From: an uncultured Flammeovirgaceae bacterium
GTDB lineage: Bacteria > Bacteroidota > Bacteroidia > Cytophagales > Cyclobacteriaceae
Direction: 5' to 3'
NCBI GenBank assembly: GCA_937138955.1
Contig: CAKZPJ010000315.1
Span: 1 to 8,647 of the forward strand
Length of the DNA: 8,647 nucleotides
In this document: piece by piece, positions 6,164 through 8,647 of the stretch
Position numbering within the stretch: the stretch's first letter is position 1
Layout: each line of letters starts with the position of its first letter
Notes under the pieces: generated by a model
The model's input: the letters and a program-made list of their open reading frames with translations, nothing else
Databases searched by the model: none
Told to the model about the DNA's origin: nothing
Program-made: the position numbers and the translations under genes

Positions 6164-6432
6164 ATGGAACCGAGTTTTGATATTCGAGGCAATTTGAAAC
6201 CTTACAAGAAGGTGAAATTAGATACCCAGGAATTTAGAGACACCTTCGTAGATTCGTTTGATGAGGACTCGACAAGGCACGATATTTTGACTATACCGAA
6301 AACTTTAAAGAGAAGGTTACAGATGACTTTGCTCAATGGATAAACGGAAGTTTTGTCACGAATAAGAAAAATCTAAATGATATAGATTTCGTCAGCCTGG
6401 TCGATTTTTCAGTGATCGAGGAAAAAGACTAA
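6164..6432 (+). pseudogene. Frameshifted, shortened nucleotidyltransferase-like gene (DUF6932-type)
   Basis: Two frames together read as one protein. The first (ATG 6164, stop 6341-6343) gives FDIRGNLKPYKKV, then EFRDTFVDSF and DSTR. The second (open 6265-6432, without a start codon) gives YFDYTENF, then QWINGSFVTNKKNLNDIDFV. The switch lies at about 6265-6280 and corresponds to one lost or two gained bases. GS followed after nine residues by DID is the hallmark of Pol-beta-type nucleotidyltransferases. From memory of the family, the FDxRGNLxP opening and the WxNGSFVT motif fit DUF6932-like proteins, which are usually well over 130 residues. Here the protein stops about 20 residues after DID, so the C-terminal half is also missing. 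The gene is followed after five bases by the small gene at 6438, which suggests an operon. It is probably inactive; a sequencing error could explain the shift but not the short end. Confidence 0.65.
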
Positions 6433-6437
6433 AGAAG

Positions 6438-6659
6438 ATGGAAAATGCAGAAATCAACGATGAAAGAATAGCGAGAGTATCTGATTTATTAGAACAAATA
6501 AAATCGGTTGATGAGATGATCTCTTTGCACGAAGATAAAGGAGATCAAAAAGGTTTGATGCTGGTTCAGTATAAATACCGTAGAGAACAATTTTTAGGAG
6601 AACTGAAAGAGAAGCTTCAAGAACTAAATATCAACCCCACCGATTTAGTTGCTGCATAA
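6438..6659 (+). CDS. Small helical hypothetical protein paired with the nucleotidyltransferase remnant
   Basis: This gene encodes a 73-residue protein of unknown function. It is charged and almost wholly helical by composition. Segments such as RIARVSDLLEQIKSVDEMI and QYKYRREQFLGELKEKLQEL suggest two antiparallel or coiled-coil helices joined near HEDKGDQKG. It has no signal peptide or membrane segment. The ATG lies five bases after the stop of the upstream remnant and is preceded by purine-rich AAAGAAG. I recall similar small Leu/Lys/Glu-rich proteins next to DUF6932-like genes in Bacteroidota, so it may be the partner of a two-gene module, perhaps of toxin-antitoxin type; that is inference. 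The frame is intact although its neighbour is broken. Confidence 0.7.
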   Translation: MENAEINDERIARVSDLLEQIKSVDEMISLHEDKGDQKGLMLVQYKYRREQFLGELKEKLQELNINPTDLVAA

Positions 6660-6757
6660 AATTTGGGCTAAAATTGAAAGGTGAATTCCGCGCAGGGCAA
6701 TAGGCAGACAGCAATATTCCGCTTCGCTCCATAATGCAGCTGACCTAGGCGTTGAAC

Positions 6758-6776
6758 ACAATAGATAGCGTATTGT
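6758..6776 (-). terminator. Weak hairpin after the glycosyltransferase gene
   Basis: ACAATA (6758-6763) and TATTGT (6771-6776) form a 6-bp stem with a 7-base loop, about eight bases beyond the stop codon at 6784. It lies between convergent genes. The stem is AT-rich and lacks a T-run, so the call is tentative. Confidence 0.25.
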
Positions 6777-6783
6777 AGGATAT

Positions 6784-7974
6784 TCACGAAGTTGCAATCA
6801 AGTCCTGAATTTTTTCGGGTGGATTTGCTTCAATCAACGTCCATTCCTCCTCAGAAATAGAGGAGAAATACTTCAGAAGGGGGTCAGATTCATTAGTGGC
6901 ACTATATCTTTTTGCAATATCAATGATCTGATGAATTTGGTTAAGATAGGTTTCAGTGATATCTGCACCACTTTGGGTTGAAGCAGCTTCCGAATCAATA
7001 TAAGCAATACCTTTTTTAGTGATTGGGATATTCATTGCTATACTAGCCTGAAGCAATTCGATCTGGTACGGGAAAGTATACGTCTTAATACGGGGCAGAA
7101 TTTTTTCTAACGCACTGCTCTCGAAAGCCTTAAAGGCCCTATTGGTATCGGTGATCTTATCGGCCAATTCGGGTAGGAAATATTGCCAGATGTTAATAAA
7201 TAATTTGCCCCGTTGGTTACGAGTACCTCCGATCAGGGAAACGGAATCCTCTTCACGCCTCGACCCAGCTACAACTTTTGCATTCCCATCCACAATATCT
7301 TTTATCAACAGACCTAGTTGCATCGGGTGAACCGACAAATCTGAATCATTGTCAACCACAATATGAAGCCCTTCAAAAGAAGTATTCAGCGCCTTTTTCA
7401 TTCCAAACAGCACGGCTCCGCCTTTAACACTTCTGTTTGTTCCATTTTTTTGGGTAATTCCATCAGGAAGATCTATATCATTTCTTTCAATTGCTTTTTC
7501 CAGAAAAAATACCTTATGAGCAGATTCCGGGTACTCAGATAGGATACTTTCCGCCATTTCTCCCGACCCCTCGGGGCAACCATCATCCACAATAAATACT
7601 CTTCCTGTAAACAAAAGGTTAAGCTTCTCAAAATAACGAAGACATTCAATTTTTGTGCGCAGTGAGTTCTCTCCGTGCGGATGTTGCACTCTTTTCTGCA
7701 TTCGACCGGTTTCCTTATAAACCGGATTAATTAAGGTCAGAGTAACCCGCTCCTTTAACCCTAGAATACTATTTTTCGATTGGATAAATTTTAGCATCGT
7801 CCGAAAAGCTAGTGCTTCTTCCCCGTATGCCTTGGCCTGTTGATCAAGGTCTTCAATAGATTCTTTTTGCTGGCTAAGCCATTGCTCTACCAGACCAAAA
7901 TATATATGAGCTTTTTCGGTATTCGCGTCAAAAGCTTCTTTTATATCTGGACCCTGCTTTATAATTGATTCCAT
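6784..7974 (-). CDS. Family-2-like glycosyltransferase, soluble
   Basis: This gene encodes a 396-residue protein with a GT-A-type transferase core. I start at the ATG at 7974-7972. The frame stays open to a TTG at 8001, but that is a weaker start and lies very close to the predicted promoter. After an about 75-residue helical N-terminal extension comes the core: VTLTLINPVYKE (about 77-88), VFIVDDGCPEGSGEMAESIL (about 126-145), KGGAVLFGMKKAL (about 184-196), the metal-binding DxD-type motif VVDNDSDLS (about 206-214), VVAGSRR, and TDTNRAFKAF (about 275-284). The last resembles the acceptor-side 'D...GFKaf' segment of dolichyl-phosphate mannosyltransferase-like enzymes. There is no membrane segment, so it should act in the cytoplasm or on its inner face. 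Donor and acceptor cannot be told. It follows the beta-CASP gene on the same strand after 142 bases, with its own predicted promoter, so it is probably an independent unit. Confidence 0.8.
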   Translation of the reverse strand: MESIIKQGPDIKEAFDANTEKAHIYFGLVEQWLSQQKESIEDLDQQAKAYGEEALAFRTMLKFIQSKNSILGLKERVTLTLINPVYKETGRMQKRVQHPHGENSLRTKIECLRYFEKLNLLFTGRVFIVDDGCPEGSGEMAESILSEYPESAHKVFFLEKAIERNDIDLPDGITQKNGTNRSVKGGAVLFGMKKALNTSFEGLHIVVDNDSDLSVHPMQLGLLIKDIVDGNAKVVAGSRREEDSVSLIGGTRNQRGKLFINIWQYFLPELADKITDTNRAFKAFESSALEKILPRIKTYTFPYQIELLQASIAMNIPITKKGIAYIDSEAASTQSGADITETYLNQIHQIIDIAKRYSATNESDPLLKYFSSISEEEWTLIEANPPEKIQDLIATS

Positions 7975-8018
7975 GTAAAAATAGATGACGGTGTTCAACA
8001 AGTGCTAGAATGAATTTA

Positions 8019-8049
8019 CAAACTGAGCGTTTTGAAAATTGAATGCAAA
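8019..8049 (-). promoter_or_regulatory. Predicted promoter of the glycosyltransferase gene
   Basis: On the minus strand TTTG (complement of 8046-8049) is followed after 19 bases by TCAGTTTG (complement of 8019-8026). This is the Bacteroidota -33/-7 layout with one mismatch. Transcription would begin near 8010, giving a leader of about 35-40 bases before the ATG at 7974. This supports that start over the TTG at 8001. Confidence 0.5.
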
Positions 8050-8093
8050 AAATCAAACTGAAAAAGTTCTGACGACTTGAGTGATAGCTCATT

Positions 8094-8116
8094 TTGGCTA
8101 ATCGTTCTAAAGCCAA
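8094..8116 (-). terminator. Short hairpin at the end of the beta-CASP gene
   Basis: TTGGCT (8094-8099) and AGCCAA (8111-8116) form a 6-bp stem with an 11-base loop, touching the TAG stop codon of the gene. There is no T-run after it, so the call is tentative. Confidence 0.3.
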
Positions 8117-8647
8117 CTATATTCCTTTAAATAGCATATGGGTTTCTTGGTAGTCAGGAATATGAACGTTATTCCACCCGGCATCTTCTAAGCTTTTCTG
8201 CATCGCTTGGGCACTATCCATTTCGCCATGTACCAGAAAAGTGCGCTTGGGGTGTTCTTTTAAAGTGTTCGCCCACTGTAGTAGCTCGCTTTTATCCGCA
8301 TGGGCCGATAGGCCATCAATTCGGCGTACCTGCATTTTGAGCGGCACGTTTTGCCCAAAAATACGGATGGCTTCTTCTTGGTCAAGAATTCTCCGGCCTC
8401 GCGTCCCTTTGGCCTGATAACCGACAAACAGAATGGTATCATCCGGGCGGTCTAAACGACGAACTAGATGATGCAATATTCGCCCACCGGTACACATACC
8501 ACTGGAAGAAACAATAATGGCATTTTTCCGAATCTCATTGATGCTTTGAGAGGCTGGCACACTACGGTAGTAGTTGAAAAACTCGTAGTCAAAAATTGAT
8601 TCATGGTACTGTAAATCCTGGTCGCGCAGCTTGTGATAGGGGAAGAA
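8117..8647 (-). CDS. Beta-CASP metallo-beta-lactamase RNA nuclease (partial, N-terminus outside window)
   Basis: The last 176 residues of a beta-CASP/RMMBL-family protein are present. The frame is open to the right edge (first residues FFPYHKLRDQD), so no start lies in the window; a GTG at 8560 is internal. The visible part includes the end of the beta-CASP domain (IIVSSSGMCTGGRILHHL, then LFVGYQAKGTRGRRI) and the RMMBL segment with GLSAHAD (the motif B His) and FLVHGE (motif C His). It ends in QETHMLFKGI. Family members are cytoplasmic zinc-dependent RNA endo- or exonucleases related to CPSF73 and RNase J. The zinc-binding HxHxDH motif should lie in the missing N-terminal part. A decayed copy of the last 76 codons sits at 1634-1862. 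Confidence 0.92.
   Translation of the reverse strand, partial: FFPYHKLRDQDLQYHESIFDYEFFNYYRSVPASQSINEIRKNAIIVSSSGMCTGGRILHHLVRRLDRPDDTILFVGYQAKGTRGRRILDQEEAIRIFGQNVPLKMQVRRIDGLSAHADKSELLQWANTLKEHPKRTFLVHGEMDSAQAMQKSLEDAGWNNVHIPDYQETHMLFKGI

Noticed and set aside
6265..6343. Programmed ribosomal frameshift joining the two halves of the nucleotidyltransferase
   Set aside because: No slippery heptamer is seen at the switch, and the protein is also cut short at its C-terminus, so decay explains both defects better.
7975..8001. TTG start at 8001 for the glycosyltransferase
   Set aside because: It is a rare start codon lying only about ten bases from the predicted transcript start. The ATG at 7974 gives a normal leader.
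7928..8116. Minus-strand open frame of 62 residues
   Set aside because: It covers the promoter and start of the glycosyltransferase gene in another frame and has no known features.
8260..8442. Minus-strand open frame of 60 residues
   Set aside because: It lies in another frame of the beta-CASP gene, whose motifs confirm the main frame.
8558..8560. GTG as the start of the beta-CASP gene
   Set aside because: The frame stays open upstream to the window edge with family-like sequence, so this codon is an internal Val.

Overview
The window looks like chromosomal DNA of a Bacteroidota bacterium, probably of the Cytophagales type. This rests on promoter-like TAnnTTTG boxes, weak or absent Shine-Dalgarno sequences, lipoproteins with an acidic SDDE-type stretch after the lipidated cysteine, and a TPR-containing sensor kinase paired with a LuxR-type regulator. 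The genus cannot be named from the sequence.

Layout. (1) 1-794, minus: the N-terminal part of a multi-PAS signalling protein that runs off the left edge. Its two PAS domains are 121-residue tandem repeats and keep the His and Arg that define the haem pocket of FixL. (2) 795-1633: a long AT-rich stretch with no convincing gene. It holds a 10-bp stem-loop and a short remnant of a beta-CASP gene. (3) 1634-1862, minus: a decayed copy of the 3' end of the beta-CASP metallo-beta-lactamase gene that is intact at the right edge. (4) 1935-2958, minus: two small lipocalin-like lipoproteins separated by a hairpin. (5) 3151-5862, minus: a two-component system. A periplasmic-TPR histidine kinase and a NarL/LuxR response regulator abut with no spacer. 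An inverted repeat just downstream of the regulator touches the predicted promoter of the next lipoprotein. (6) 5863-6163: a divergent control region. (7) 6164-6659, plus: a frameshifted and shortened Pol-beta-type nucleotidyltransferase-like gene (DUF6932-type), followed five bases later by an intact 73-residue helical protein. This resembles a two-gene accessory module in decay. (8) 6784-7974, minus: a soluble family-2-like glycosyltransferase. (9) 8117 to beyond 8647, minus: the C-terminal part of a beta-CASP/RMMBL nuclease.

How the genes may work together. The kinase and regulator form one signalling unit, and the lipoprotein gene next to it is a plausible output because of the palindromic site at its promoter (inference). 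The PAS protein is a separate sensor, possibly of oxygen or redox state. The beta-CASP fragments show that an internal segment was duplicated and is eroding. The nucleotidyltransferase remnant and its small partner suggest an accessory module that has lost its catalytic half.
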